In this document: positions 35,229 through 47,767 of the stretch, piece by piece
Position numbering within the stretch: position 1 is the stretch's first letter
How the letters are laid out: every line of letters starts with the position of its first letter
NCBI RefSeq assembly: GCF_003573695.1
Contig: NC_039359.1
Coordinates: forward strand, 86,966,566 to 87,030,565
DNA: 64,000 bases
From: Papaver somniferum
Taxonomy: Eukaryota; Streptophyta; Magnoliopsida; Ranunculales; Papaveraceae
Direction: 5' to 3'
The notes under the pieces: generated by a model
Database searches by the model: none
Seen by the model: the letters and a program-made list of their open reading frames with translations, nothing else
What the model was told of the DNA's origin: nothing
Position numbers and translations under genes: made by a program

Positions 35229-36748
35229 TGAAGTGATAGGTGTTGCGCCTTAATTATTATCTATTGATTATGCTTTCTTTGCTATTTTTCCTGTAAAAAT
35301 ATATACCTTATTATTGTTTTGAGTTTACAGGTGCTTTGGAGTCAAATGGCGGAAAAAAGAAGAGAAATATATGCCCAATTCATCACTCGGAGACAATGGC
35401 AGTTGACATACTCAAAATTAGAAAGATAGGACTGATGGGAACTGAATTTGAAGCAGGAAATTGTATTGTCAGTCTGGAGTTGAAAGTAGAATCACTAAAG
35501 TGCCGCCAGACAGCATAGGTGACCCTTATCCTAAACTGCGGGTGTACCGATCCCGTCCCATTTCTTTTGTTGCGAGAGAAACCGGTTCTCATTTCAGTTT
35601 TCCGCCAAATTCCTGCTGGTGAAGATTCATAGAATAAAAAGATTCATATCGAGGAAATAATTCAGGGGAAGAAGATCTAGAAGAAGAGATGAATCTGTGG
35701 TATTGGCTCGATTTGGTAAGGGTTTCGAAGAATCATCACATGGGTCGTTAGAATGATGAAGGCAGGAATTGATTATCTGAGATGGGTTTATCTCAAGATC
35801 GAGTGTTGTAGACGGGAAGTGCTGCTATGAATAATTTGAGCTAAGATGGAGAAGGAATTTTGGGGGGTTTGGTTTGTAAAATGAAATTAGAGTTCCATTA
35901 AGATTAGAAGATGAATTAGACGCAGAGACTTGAGATGGTTGATATGGGTTTCTGTTTGTGGTACTACGATTGGAAGTAACTGAAGAATTGAAAGGTTTTG
36001 AGTTGAATCTAAGAAGGAAGTTAGGGTTTATGTTACTGGTAACAAGAGATAAAAGAATGAGGATATGGTACTGTTGAATTTGGAATGAAGCCGAAGGGTT
36101 TGAGGTATTGCTGGTGGTGATTGCTACGAGTACATGTTCTGATGAGTTCCAAGGCTGAGAAGAATGAGGATATGATGCTGCGAAGATGTGCTCTAGTGTT
36201 TGAACTGGTGGAATGAGTGTCAAGTAGAGGAAGATGGCAGCTGAACTGCGTTGCAGAGTGACTGGAGAAGATGCATCTATAATGGCTCAGCAGAGGATGT
36301 GTTGTTGATTACAACAAAGGTTGGTGACTACAGGATGGTTAGATGTATGTTTAGGTGCAAGCTTGAGATGGTTGCTTTGGTTGTAACCGTGGCTAGAAGT
36401 GGTGGTAGGAAGCTGCAGTTCAGGTGATAGGTTTGAATTGAGTTGTTTGTGACAGTGTGATTACTGGATTGTGATTTGTGCAGCTGCAGTTGGATATGCA
36501 AGTGGTGGTGCTGCAGTGGGTTACAAAATAAGTTGCAGGCATGAATTTACTGAGTTGTTGTTCTTGCAGATGAATGGCTTGAGGAAATCTAATAGTTCTA
36601 ATGATGCAGAAGTGGTTTGAGTGGATTAGATAAATGTATGGGATTCAGAATTATGCATGGAAGGGGTCGAATGATACTCTGACCTGGTGGTGATAGTGCG
36701 GGCTCAATTTGTTTGTCAGTTTCAAAAAACTTACAGGCATTTCAGATG

Positions 36749-37840
36749 AACCATTTTTTAGGGACCATGTTTTTTTTTGGGGGACCATGGTCTTATTAGG
36801 CCAACCTCCCTATACTTATAAGGGGTGTCCTAAAGTTAGGTAAACACACATTTACCCTTTACTTTAATTTAAATCAAAACTAACCTAATAACTATATAAA
36901 TCTAATCATATGTATCCAATCTAAATGAATTTATTAACCAAAATCAAAATCAAAAACAAAAACAGGGGGAATCGAAATTTTTTAGTTTTGAAAAAAAAAA
37001 TTCTTTTCTTCTCTCTTTCCTTGACGTTCCTCGTTCGATTGAAAAATGAGTATTAACCATCAAAATGGAAGTTACAGAGAGAAGATCGGCTAGGAATTAT
37101 GTGAAAAACTTTGTCGAACTAATCGAACCTAATGGAAATGATGAACATGAAGAACAGTTTGGCTATTTCGCAAAAATAATTTCTAACCGAACCTTAGTTC
37201 GGTTAAGTCGCAAAAAACATTTCCCAACCGAACCCTAATAGTTCGGTTAGTTGCAAAAAACATTTCCCAACCGAACCCTAATAGTTCGGTTAGTTGCAAA
37301 AACCATTTCCCAACCGAACTTTAGTTCGGTCATTTCGCAAAATATTTCCCAACAAAACATCAGTTCGGTTAAGTTGCAAGAAACATTTCCTAACTGAATC
37401 CTAATAGTTCGGTTAAGTCGCAAAAAACATTTTCCAACCGAACCCTAAGTTCGGTTAGTTGCAAAAAACATTTCCCAACCGAACTTTAGTTCGGTCATTT
37501 CGCAAAATATTTCCCAACCGAACATCAGTTCGGTTAATCGCAAAAAACATTTCCCAACCGAACTAGTTATTTATGTTAAGGGGTAATTTTAGTTAACCTA
37601 ATGATACAACTTTTTTTTTTGATTATTTAGTTTAATTTTTTTTTTGATTTAATCTTGTACCAATGACTAATTATGTTAACTTAACGATACAACTAATCAT
37701 TACACTAACTTAATTGAAATGAGTAATTTTGGTATTAATATAAATATTTAGATAAGGGGTGACCTAGATTTACTTCTAATGTCTTACCTAAAATAAAACA
37801 ATGGTCCCCCAAAAAAAGAATGGTCCCCAAAAAACCGTTC
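36749..37840. mobile_element. Mutator-type MITE 1
   Basis: Terminal inverted repeats: AACCATTTTTTAGGGACCAT on the left against GAACGGTTTTTTGGGGACCA on the reversed right end, continuing inward for about 60 bp. TTTCAGATG occurs at 36740-36748 and 37841-37849, a 9-bp target-site duplication (8 bp if the G belongs to the element), as expected for Mutator-like elements. The interior carries a hairpin-rich tandem array and no transposase. Confidence 0.85.
37165..37566. repeat. Hairpin tandem array in MITE 1
   Basis: About eight to nine units of roughly 45-50 bp, each with AACCGAAC and GTTCGGTT in inverted orientation joined by a short loop, plus a GCAAAAAACATTTCCC spacer. Units differ by small indels. 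Confidence 0.8.
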
Positions 37841-37972
37841 TTTCAGATGGACCTGATGGGCTTTAAATTATGGGCCTGGTTTGAGGCATGAATTGCAGTT
37901 GAGAGTATGGGCTACACAAAATTGGTCATGATTTAGACTTAGACGTCTGGAAGGCAGGGACGATATATAAAA

Positions 37973-39163
37973 GAACGATTTTTTTGGGCACTGCTCAAAA
38001 ATGATGGGGACTACTAAGTGATAAAATATCTACCCTATAATTATAAGGGATGTCCTAAAATGTGGAAATGACTAACCTACTCTTAACATATATATATATA
38101 TATATATTTAACCACCTCCTCCCATCACCACCACCTATATATATAACCACCTCCTCCCATCACCACCGCCGCTCACCACCACCTACCACCACTGACCACC
38201 ACCACAACCACCTCTATATATAACTTAATTTAAATCATCGACAAAACAAAATCAAAATCAAAATTATAACAAACCCATTAATTGTCATTCGTTTTTGGTT
38301 TAGAAAATGAGAAGTAATCATCAAAATGAGTTGAAAATGGAAGTTGTATAGAGAAGTTCGGCTAGGAATTATCTGAAAAACTTTGTCGAACTAGCTGAAC
38401 TCAACTTTAATGGAGGTTTTTCTTTCAGAGAAAAGTTCGGTTACGTCGCAATTTTTTTCCTAGCCGAACTTTTAGTTCGGTTAGGTCACAATTTTTTTCT
38501 CCTAACCGAATTTTTCTCTGAAAACCTATATATTGAGTTCGGCTACGTCGCAAATTTTTTCATTTTATTTTCTAGCCGAACTTTTAGTTCGGTTACGTCG
38601 CAATTTTTTTTCTCCTAACCGAACTTTTCTCTGAAAGAAAAAAATCCATTAAAGTTGAGTTCGGCTACCCGTGTTTTTAGAAACATTAGCCGAACTACAC
38701 TTGCAGATGAGTTCGGCTACCTGTTCTTCAAATGTCGTAGCCGAACTTTGTTAACCAAACCGAAATCGGTTTGTAAATTGTTCATTTTTAGGAATGTTTT
38801 GGCCAATTCAAGCACCATTAACTAAATTTGAAGTATCCGTGAGTACAACATCATACTCTAGTTGTGGCTCTTAAAGAAAAAGATCTAACTTTTTTTCTTC
38901 CAAAACCCTCATCTTCGTTATCATCTTCATCTTTTTCTTCTCCTTCTCAATAATTCTTCTCTTGAAAAAAAATCAAATTATTAATTTAATCTCATTAATC
39001 ACTAATTAACTCACTAATCAATACACTAACTAATTTTATTACCAAGGGCAAGTTTGGTATTAAAAAAAATAGATAAGGGGTGACTCAAAATTACTTCAAA
39101 TATCCACCCAAAAAATGAAGAGCAGTCCCCCTCCATTTTTGAGTAGTGCCCAAAAAATCATTC
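37973..39163. mobile_element. Mutator-type MITE 2, same family as MITE 1
   Basis: Ends GAACGATTTTTTTGGGCACT and, reversed, GAATGATTTTTTGGGCACTA. The flanking octamers ATATAAAA (37965-37972) and GTATAAAA (39164-39171) differ at one base. Subterminal ATAAGGGATGTCCTAAA and AGATAAGGGGTGACTCA match MITE 1. Inside are CCTAACCGAAC and GTTCGGTTA hairpins in fewer, longer units (38430-38760). A CCACC-rich low-complexity patch lies at 38108-38220. No coding capacity. Confidence 0.8.
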
Positions 39164-40076
39164 GTATAAAAAGAAAGGGTCTCATGTTCTATTGGATTAT
39201 TATCTTTTACTTTTATTCTAGGGTTTAGAAACATGAAAACCTTTGTTTTTTGTTTTTGTTATGAACTCTATGAATAAGAGTACCTAGTTTTATTTTGGTT
39301 ATGGATTAATTTGATTCCACGGTACATGTTTTTTGGTTTGATGAATTAGTTTTGTCTCAATACTATCGATTATGATTCACTAGAAATATCGCAATGTATG
39401 ATTGAACGTTTGTTTTGTCAAGTTGCAAATTGGTAGAACTGACATGCATATCTATTGCTAGATTAGGGTAATTATATGCAAAAGTGACAATTCCTGATTG
39501 CAAGTAGCATAATTGTGAATATTGCTTGCAGTGATACATCCCAGTAGTCACAAGTGAATCATAACCTTTATTAAATCAGATTAGTGCTTTTACACGTTCG
39601 ATTGCTTTGATTGACATGATTTCATAGCACTTAATGCATCTACGGAATTAAACTTGATTAGTGCGCTTTCCACGTTAGGTTGTTCTCTTAGATAAAATTC
39701 ATACTCGCATCTTTTAATGTGTTTATTGATGGCTAGAGGAAATTAGCAGGATATACTCGCGATCAAAGTATCATATGACTTTTGATAACGAGAGAATAAA
39801 TATCAATTCTAGTTATTAATCCAAGATCATGTTTGTGAATGAAAACGAAATCCTTGACCAATATTCTCATATCTATGATTTGATTTTATTTGATTTTATT
39901 TTATTTTATTTTTTTGCTTTCATTTTGGTTTTATTATAAATCAGAAAGAAATCAAAATAACTTGACAATCCTAGTCCTCTCTTTGGGAACGATCCTTTCT
40001 TACCTAGTACTTCATCATATACTTTGTGAGTGAGAAAGCGTAATTATTTTTGACGCATACTACAACGATCATGAAG

Positions 40077-40552
40077 CAAAGTGGGAGATTGAAGAGTGCT
40101 TTGAAGAATTTAATATTCCACAATATTTTGAAACTAATTATCTCATAATAAATTTATCTATAAGTTAATAGGATATTAATTAGTATATAAAATTAATTTA
40201 TCGGTTAATTAATATCTCGTTTATTTAATAAATTCTGGTGGTCCCAACATCATTAATTTATAGAGTTTCTACTGTACATTAAAAATCATTAAAATTTGGA
40301 AATCGACAACTCGTTCTGATAAAAATCGTTAAAAATGGGTAAAAGTGGCCGACTAAATCACCTAAAATCGAAAATGGCTTGAAATCAGATATCACATCAG
40401 TCATATAGCGGGTAGCTAGTAATCGACCAAGGAAAGCTATTAGACCACACTTGGTAGGATGAATCTGGTTAGTTACTAGTGTAGATACATTTATATTATC
40501 CAGATTCTTAAATATATCTCTTATAATTCTTAAGATGGGGATGTACCATGAG
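40077..40552. other. AT-rich flank of the nested cluster
   Basis: TTAATTAGTATATAAAATTA-type sequence with a GGTGGTCCCAACATCATTAA patch. AGGATGAATCTGGTTAG (near 40457) has a diverged match near 57509 on the far side of the cluster. The two flanks may belong to one older repeat that the solo LTR entered. Confidence 0.35.
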
Positions 40553-42169
40553 CGTTAGAGCATTGATGGGTTAAACTCGCAAGTTTTGTGATGTCAATCT
40601 TGTTGTCAATGTTAGTTGCGCAAAACTATATCTTGATTTCTAGTCTACTAAAGTCAAGTCTCGAACTAGTATGGTAATTGAGTATCAGACACACCAAATA
40701 ACCCTCCAAGATTGCAAATTAAAGAACATACAAAGACATTTGGAGAACTTCATCAACAAAGAAGTATGTAAAGACTGAACCATTCTATTTACTCACATGA
40801 ATTACCATTCTATCTATATGAGACTATGTTGTATGACTTCTAGCAGATTTAATATTGCAAAGAAGAAATTTCAAGTCAATATTGTCCTGTTAAACATCTC
40901 GAAATATGATTCAAGGAATGGATGTTCATAAGTCCTTAACAATCTTAGTTTAAAACAATTTATTGTTCAAGAGTTATGTTTGTGGATCATTTGGAAATTG
41001 CCAAATGATATTTATATCTACGGGTATTGGGAATGTTTTAAACATCAAAAAGAGAGTTTTCGGAACTACTAAAATTAAGACTCAGGGTAAGTATGCGTAC
41101 GCATTATGCGTACCCTAGATATTTGAGGCTCCGAAACATATGTAGGTATGCGCACCCCCAAGGAGTTCTGAATTCGTGAATGAGTGAGGTATTCTGTATA
41201 CCTCAAGGGCATGAGTTTTTGAATAGCCTTAGTGTATGTATGCATGTAAGGACCCTCGAGCTCGTCAACGCTATTAGACTAGTCAAGAGATGTCTTAGTC
41301 CTAATTACACGATTAGCTTAACACGAATGTTAATTAATAAGAATTAATCTAACAACTATATAGTTACGAAACTAGTATCATCGAATAGGTCTTGAAAAGT
41401 TATGCGAAATGGACTACTCAAACGTGTCATTCGGACACCGGACGAAGAAGATATCATCAGATTATTATGAAGGGTAAAATCGCCATTTCCGGAAAATGCT
41501 TGTGATGCAACAAGGACATGTTGTGGCTTTCCCTTACTAGTTTCTCAGGTGACTTTAGCAACCTCGTCGTCCTTATCTCCAAGCGGATCGAAGAGAATAA
41601 TCATTCTCTTACAAGGGGTTAGTCGTGGGAGAGTTCGAGAGATTTTAATGTATTTAGGTTTTCTCCTGTTAGTCCTGAGGGAGTTTGAGGGAGTCTCTCC
41701 AAATCTCCGTTAGTCGTGGGGGAGTTTAGAGGAGTCTCCTAAACTCTCTATAAAACACCTGTTAGTCGCTGGGGAGTTTAAAAAAAGCTCTTGAACTCCC
41801 TGTTAGTCATAAAACCCTACAATACTAGGGAGTTGGTTGCTTTGGGGAGTTCGAAGGAGTTTTTAGTGTATTTTGGTCTCACAACAAATCTCTCAAAAGA
41901 GTAGAGATTTGGGAAGGAGTTTGGTGCGTAGAAAACCATAGGAGAAAGAAGAGGAAACGTTTTTTTCCAGGTATGTTTTTTTTCTTCTTTGATCTCCATG
42001 ATTGTTTATAATAGTTTGATTTGTGTACTATTTTGATTGTTTTTCATATCTTTGATCTCCATGATTGTTTATTTTGATTGTGTGTATAGTTTTTTTTGTG
42101 GGTACTCTCTCTCTGTCAAAACCCTAATTTTTGGTTCAAAAGATCTTGGTAAGAAATTGCATGATTTGA

Positions 42170-43618
42170 TTATAATGATATCTTTAAATTCAACCGTTGG
42201 AATATGATGAAATTTGAGTATGTCGTAGTTTACCTTGTTATAGAAGTACTGTAAAATTTTCACGCGGATCAGGTCACGTTTGCTACTGCAAAGCTTGCAC
42301 AATATATGACTATGGTCTGCTGAGTTTAAATCCCGAATAGGGGGCTGATTCCTATTTATCTCATTCTCCGCTTATCGGACAAAGCTAAAATTTTAGTATG
42401 ATGTTTGTATATATGAAGGTTACCTACTGTATAAATTTCATGAAGTTATGATCACTTTAGGTACACCAAAGTGTGAGAAATCCGGAACTGAATTCTGTAT
42501 GCACGTATTGAAAGTAGTCGGGTTCTGAGTAATGTATCTTTTTAATGAACCGTTGGAATGCTATGATTTTTGAGTGTGTTGTGGAATATTGAGTTGTAAA
42601 TGTACCATAAATATTTAAAGAGGATAAGCTAAGTATTAGTACTGCAAAGATTGGACAATCTGAAACTGTGTTTCGGTGAAACCGAATTCCTTTACAGTTA
42701 TCTTCATAATTTGTTATGTCATCATGCATTAATTGGCTTGCTACTTTGCATGGGTGTCATTGAGAATCACTATAACTTTTTAAGTCATCTTATTTAGACA
42801 CATACTTCTATTCTATTCTATATGTCAAAGTTCAATAGTGGCGTACTTCATTCCGTATTGACGTGTTTTATCCAATTCATACGGTGCTTTTGTTATAATG
42901 ATATCTTTAAATTCAACCGTTGGAATATGATGAAATTTGAGTATGTCGTAGTTTACCTTGTTATATAAGTTAAGTAAAATTTTCACACGGATCAGGTCAC
43001 GTTTGCTACTGCAAAGCTTGCACAATATATGACTATGGCCTGCTGAGTTTAAATCCCGAATAGGGGACTGATTCCTATTTATCTCATTCTCCGCTTATCG
43101 GACAAAGCTGAAATTTTAGTATAATGTTTGTATATATGAAGGTTTCCTACTGTAGAAATTTCATGAAGTTATGATCACTTTAGGTACACCAAACTGTGAG
43201 AAATCCGGAACTGAATTTTGTATGCACGTATTGAAAGTAGTCGGGTTCTGAGTAATGTATCTTTTTAATGAACCGTTGGAATGCTATGATTTTTGAGTGT
43301 GTTGTGGAATGTTGAGTTTTAAGTGTACCGTAAAAATTTCAAGAGGATCAGGTAAGTATTAGTACTGCAAAGATTGGACAATCTGAAACTGTGTTTCGGT
43401 GAAACAGAATTCCTTTACAACTATCTTCATAATTTGTTATGTCATCATGCATTAATTGGCTTGCTAATTTGCATGGGTGTCATTTAGAATCACTATCACT
43501 TGTTAAGTCCTCTTATTTAGACAATACTTCTCTTCTATTCTATATGCCAAAGTTCAATACAGTGGCGTACTTCATTCCGTATTGGCGTGTTTTAGCCAAT
43601 TCATACGGTGCTTTTGTT
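42170..43618. repeat. 723-bp tandem duplication inside the Harbinger-like element
   Basis: Two adjacent copies, 42170-42892 and about 42893-43618, share nearly all sequence. Examples are TCTTTAAATTCAACCGTTGG at 42181 and 42904, and GTGGCGTACTTCATTCCGTA near the end of each. A few substitutions separate them. Non-coding. Confidence 0.85.
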
Positions 43619-43809
43619 GCAAGGAGTTGCTAAGGGATTTTATTTGATTAACAATTGGATAAGTAGCTCTCCGTGTTAGTACTGTGTAATCTAGTATCAC
43701 ATTTTTTTATCATGTTTACATTAGACTGTTTGGTGTTATTACTATCCTTGCTTTGTTAAGTTCTAGTATTAGTCTAAGTACTAATGTAACTAACGTGTCA
43801 CACCATAGA

Positions 43810-44001
43810 ATGGAAAAATCCAGCCAACCTGCTGAAAACAACAAGAAGAAAAATAATGTTAGGAAGAATAAGAATACGGAACCGGAAACGGAAGTGACTA
43901 CGAATTACAAACAATAGAAAACTCGAGAGACTGAGAAATTATTGGAACTGTTGGTAGAAGCTACACTTGAGAAGAAGAAAGACACTAGTGGATGTTCGTG
44001 A
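43810..44001 (+). pseudogene. Possible SANT/Myb-like ORF remnant of a Harbinger element
   Basis: From the ATG at 43810, MEKSSQPAENNKKKNNVRK leads to a TAG at 43915-43917. The same frame continues KTRETEKLLELLVEATLEK to a TGA at 43999-44001. This pattern (basic N-terminus, then E-x-E-K-LLELLVEA) resembles the start of plant SANT/Myb-like DNA-binding ORFs found with PIF/Harbinger transposons. The TAG stands where a conserved Trp is expected, so TGG-to-TAG is likely. Only about 60 codons survive. Identification is tentative. Confidence 0.35.
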
Positions 44002-47000
44002 AAAAAGGGAGTTAGAATTGTATGGAGACCGTTAAATTGAAGGGGAAAAAATTATCTCGTTGCACAAAATAACATACTATTGATACAGAAATATGATCAT
44101 TTTCATTTATTTTTTTCTTTTGATTAAAGATCAATGTTATTTGCAAATAAGGGTTTATTGTTTCTTAAAAGAGAATGAGTTAGGAGTGAACTCTCTCAAA
44201 CTCCCCCAAACTCCCCCAAACTCCCTCTAATAAACTCTCTCAAACTCCCTACACTCCCCCAAACTCTCTGAACTCAAAAAAACAAAACTCTCTCAAACTC
44301 CCTACACTCTCTCAAACTCTCTCAAAATCCCTGAGATTTAAAATACACTCAACTCCCCCGAAATCACTCGAGGACTAACCCCCTGTTATTCTTTTTCTCT
44401 TTTCTTCTTCTTCTTCTCCCTTATTTTATGTTCTTTCTATTCTACGTGTGTTTGAGAAATCAAACAGAGTATTTGAGATTGGTAGAAGGAGGAACAGAAC
44501 ATGGGATAGCTTTTAGTGATGGTGTCGTTGTCTGTTGATGATTCAGACTCGAAATAGGAAGTGATTTAGAAGTTGGGATTTCTGATAAATCATTTGGAGT
44601 TCAATTAAGTGATGATTAAGAAGAGTTTTAAGTTTATGTTGGATGAAGAATCATGGGTATAGGTTTAATTGAAGTTCTAAAGTTGTTTTGGAGATGAATC
44701 GAATTAGGGTTCTTGAGTTGTTTGAGGGACCGTGTGAAATTGAAGGTTCGGAAGTCTGATTGAAGATGGGTTTGTCACGAATTAAGAATTAAGGTTGTTT
44801 CTTTTGAAGAAGAGATTGATGAATTGGAATTACGGTTTATGGAAATTTTCTTGAAGTTTATTTGAGTGGCGATTTGATAAGATTAAATCAGATTCAAGAA
44901 CGGCTGATGATGAAGATGGAATTATCATAACCGATTATGGTTTCTATTGAAGGTTGTGATGGATTGCTTGAGCAACATAATTTGGAGGTAATTGTTATTT
45001 TGAGTTTATTTAGATGAAGTTATTTAATCTTCTTGATTGAGTTTAGGTATTTTAGGTAGTTGATAATCGATTTAATGTTTGAGATGATTGTAAGGTTAAC
45101 TGAGGTGATGATGTAGTGGTGGTGTAATTATGGAACTCAATAGGTGAATGAGGTTGTTGTGGTGGTTGTGAGGATGGAGGTTCTGAAATGGTATGTTGAG
45201 GTTTGGCGGTTGATTGTGGTGAATGAAGTAGTCAGTTTGATACTGTTATTACTGGTGTTGTGTGTCTGATATGCAGTTATGACTTGAGCAGTGGTGTTTA
45301 ACTCAGTGCATTGAGATGAGATGTTAACTGTATTTGTGAATGAGGTTGCTGAGATGAATTTAGTTGTGGTGGTGGTGGTGGTGTTGATGTTACAGGGGAG
45401 GAGATATGTATTGGTGGTGCTTCTGTAGTCTTAATTCTGAATTGAAGTATGGTCTTATGGATGTTGATAATTCTAGGGTGTTTCGAGGATAAAAGAATTA
45501 ACTTACTTGGATTGTTTAAGTTTGAATGTACAGGCCGTGTAAGTACTGAGATGAACTCTGAATGATGTATGAGCTGAGGGAAATGATATTAAGGGTGGTG
45601 TTGTTTGTGTGATTGTTATTTGATGTGGAATTGAGTTGATGGGGATGAGATATGGGTTACTTTAAGTGATAAAGAAGTTGCTGTTAGGATTTAAATTGAG
45701 TGTGCAGATTTGTTGAGTTGTTAGTATGTAGAAAGAGTGAAAGCTTGGAACTGCAATTGCAGGTAAAGCTTAGATTTCAGTTGTTTATTGAATTGTATAA
45801 TTCTACTTGAATGAATTATTTGTATAGAGATCAAATGAATAGAATCAGGTTGTGTTCTTGTAATTGCAATAGAATTAGGTTGTTAGTTAGCCCAGTCAGT
45901 TTAGCTGACTCAGTGCATCTATTTGAGTTGAATCGGCTTGACTCAGATCCGGCTCAGTGAGCCAAGACCAGGCCTGACTCTGATCATAGCTGATTAGACC
46001 TTGACCTTTGACCCAGGAATTGACCTTTGATTGACGTTCACTGTTAGTTGACCCATGACCGTTCCTTTAACCGTTAGTGACTGTTAGTTGACAAATTAGA
46101 CTGGACCTTAGTTAATGGGCTTGTTTATAGAAATTGGGCTTAATATCATGTATTCATAGTTTGATATTTTGGACCTCCTATGGTCCGAATTTATCTTTTA
46201 ACTTCTTCTACAAAGTTGTAGATATTCATAAGACTTGTTTAATGGACTATAAAATCAACCTAATTGAATTAGTAAACCTTAGCTATGATAAAGTTGGAGA
46301 ATGAAAAGGTGTAAAGTCATAAATGGGCTTAGAACCATTAGATAGACTTGTATGATTCTTGTGTGAGCCTTTTTGGCTAGATTCTTAGACTTCTTGTGCG
46401 ATTAACAGTTAGTCTATATTAACATCGATCGATTCAAAGGATGAACCAGTGGATCGTGGATCTCGAGGTAGGCGTGGCTTGTCATCAAAAGAGGTGGGAA
46501 TACATTTGACTCTTTTGTAACCATTGTTGTTTATTTTACAAAAGTTTATGCTTAACAAACTCATGCATTGTCTAGTGTGCATTCCATGTTTTGTTTAAAT
46601 TGCATTACTATACTTCTGTTGATTTTGTTAATCTTTCCATGGTTTGGAAAGGACATGTAATGTGTTGTGGTCAATATGAATTGTTATGGGAAATAAGAAT
46701 TTCCACGTGTGGTATATAGGATACACTCCTTCACATTTATACCTAGAGTTTTTATGATATATTGGTCGACAGTTTGCGAGTTCGGAATTGTCGACATCCA
46801 TATTTACGATTAGGTGTGGATTTGCGAGTTCGGAATTGCACAACCATAGTATACATTATTTGAAGAAAGAGCTTGTCCGTATTCGTGTTTGTGTACCTCA
46901 GTGACTTGGTCACTATTTAATGTCTGGGAAAAACATTATTGTTATTCTTAATCTTGTTTATGATTACTTAGAAGTTAAATGTTAATTATTCCCACTTTCA

Positions 47001-47758
47001 GTTTTCAGAGACAGATCAGAGTTACGCAGCGAAAGTCACAAGTATTGACTCCGTTAATTAGTTAACTTCCGCTATGTTTATTATGTTGGTTATTGTATCT
47101 GTAAACCAATTGAGTATTATATATGTATCATTTGAGAGAAGTTCATGTATATATATTCTGAGCAGGGTTAGTTTTGGGATAAATTTTGTAGAAGATTTCT
47201 TAATTGAATGTTTAAGTATTTGAATTAGATTCGTAGTGCCTATTTATTTAGTTAATTTCTTGGATTAGTCAGCTGCTAGATTAGGGGGCGCTACAATGCA
47301 CACCTAGTATGTACCTTGGTCAACTAATTACATGAACTGGTTCATAGGTATGCATACCATTTCGCATACCTACGCAGTACAATTTTGGCATATGCTCATA
47401 GTCTATTTTCACGAATATGTTTAACATTGATACGAATCTCATAAACACGTCTAGGATATCTTTGATCACTAAATCACTTTGTGTTTGTGCATCATTATTC
47501 AAGTTTTAAGTGTTAAATAGACACGATTATGCCTTACAAACTATTATTAGTTTCAATGGCATACTTGCCATGAACTATCATTATACATGGTTCCAGAACT
47601 ACGGACCATAATGTATATTCTTCTATATAATTTCAAGAAAAACTTCTCACATGATTATATGAGCTCCTAACAAGAGTTTCATCTAAACAGAGGAAGTGTT
47701 TGATTGAATCTCAAGTTATCTTTGCTTGAATGCTAAACAACCCTCGGTATTGAAAGTC

Positions 47759-47767
47759 TATAAATAG
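47759..47767 (+). promoter_or_regulatory. LTR TATA box (split solo LTR)
   Basis: TATAAATAG at the position corresponding to the TATA boxes of the related LTRs, preceded by a diverged copy of the same context. Confidence 0.45.

Larger units (their letters stand above)
35234..40071 (+). mobile_element. Solo LTR, Ty3-Gypsy (Tat/Athila-like), with two nested MITEs
   Basis: Begins TGATAGGTGTTGCGCC and ends AACGATCA. It is flanked by perfect pentamers TGAAG (35229-35233 and 40072-40076). No primer site or interior is present, so it is a solo LTR left by LTR-LTR recombination. Subtracting the two nested MITEs leaves about 2.5 kb. The 3' part (GGGAACGATCC followed by a run to the CA end) resembles the end of the LTR at 60756-63983, which I take as Tat/Athila-like Gypsy. 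Family assignment is by resemblance only. Confidence 0.75.
41612..44385. mobile_element. PIF/Harbinger-like DNA transposon, non-autonomous
   Basis: Ends CAAGGGGTTAGTC and, reversed, CAGGGGGTTAGTC. TTA flanks both sides (41609-41611 and 44386-44388), the duplication typical of PIF/Harbinger. Subterminal zones are full of GGGGAGTTT/AAACTCCCC motifs, including several CTGTTAGTCGTGGGG-like copies on the left. Inside lie a 723-bp tandem duplication and a relic that could be the SANT/Myb-like ORF of such elements. No DDE transposase is visible in 2.8 kb. Confidence 0.72.
41245..47295 (+). mobile_element. Solo Gypsy-like LTR nested in the Copia-type solo LTR
   Basis: Begins TGTAAGGACCCTCGAG and ends GGGGGCGCTACA, with perfect target-site duplications ATGCA at 41240-41244 and 47296-47300. 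Without the nested DNA element it is about 3.27 kb. No interior or primer site is seen. The GT-rich interior (44500-45900) has no open frame of note. Terminal style suggests a Ty3-Gypsy chromovirus type; that family call is weak, the boundaries strong. Confidence 0.82.

Noticed and set aside
37165..37566. Regular repeats with spacers, superficially CRISPR-like
   Set aside because: Units are degenerate, spacers are repeated too, and the array lies inside a plant MITE with terminal inverted repeats. Not a CRISPR array.
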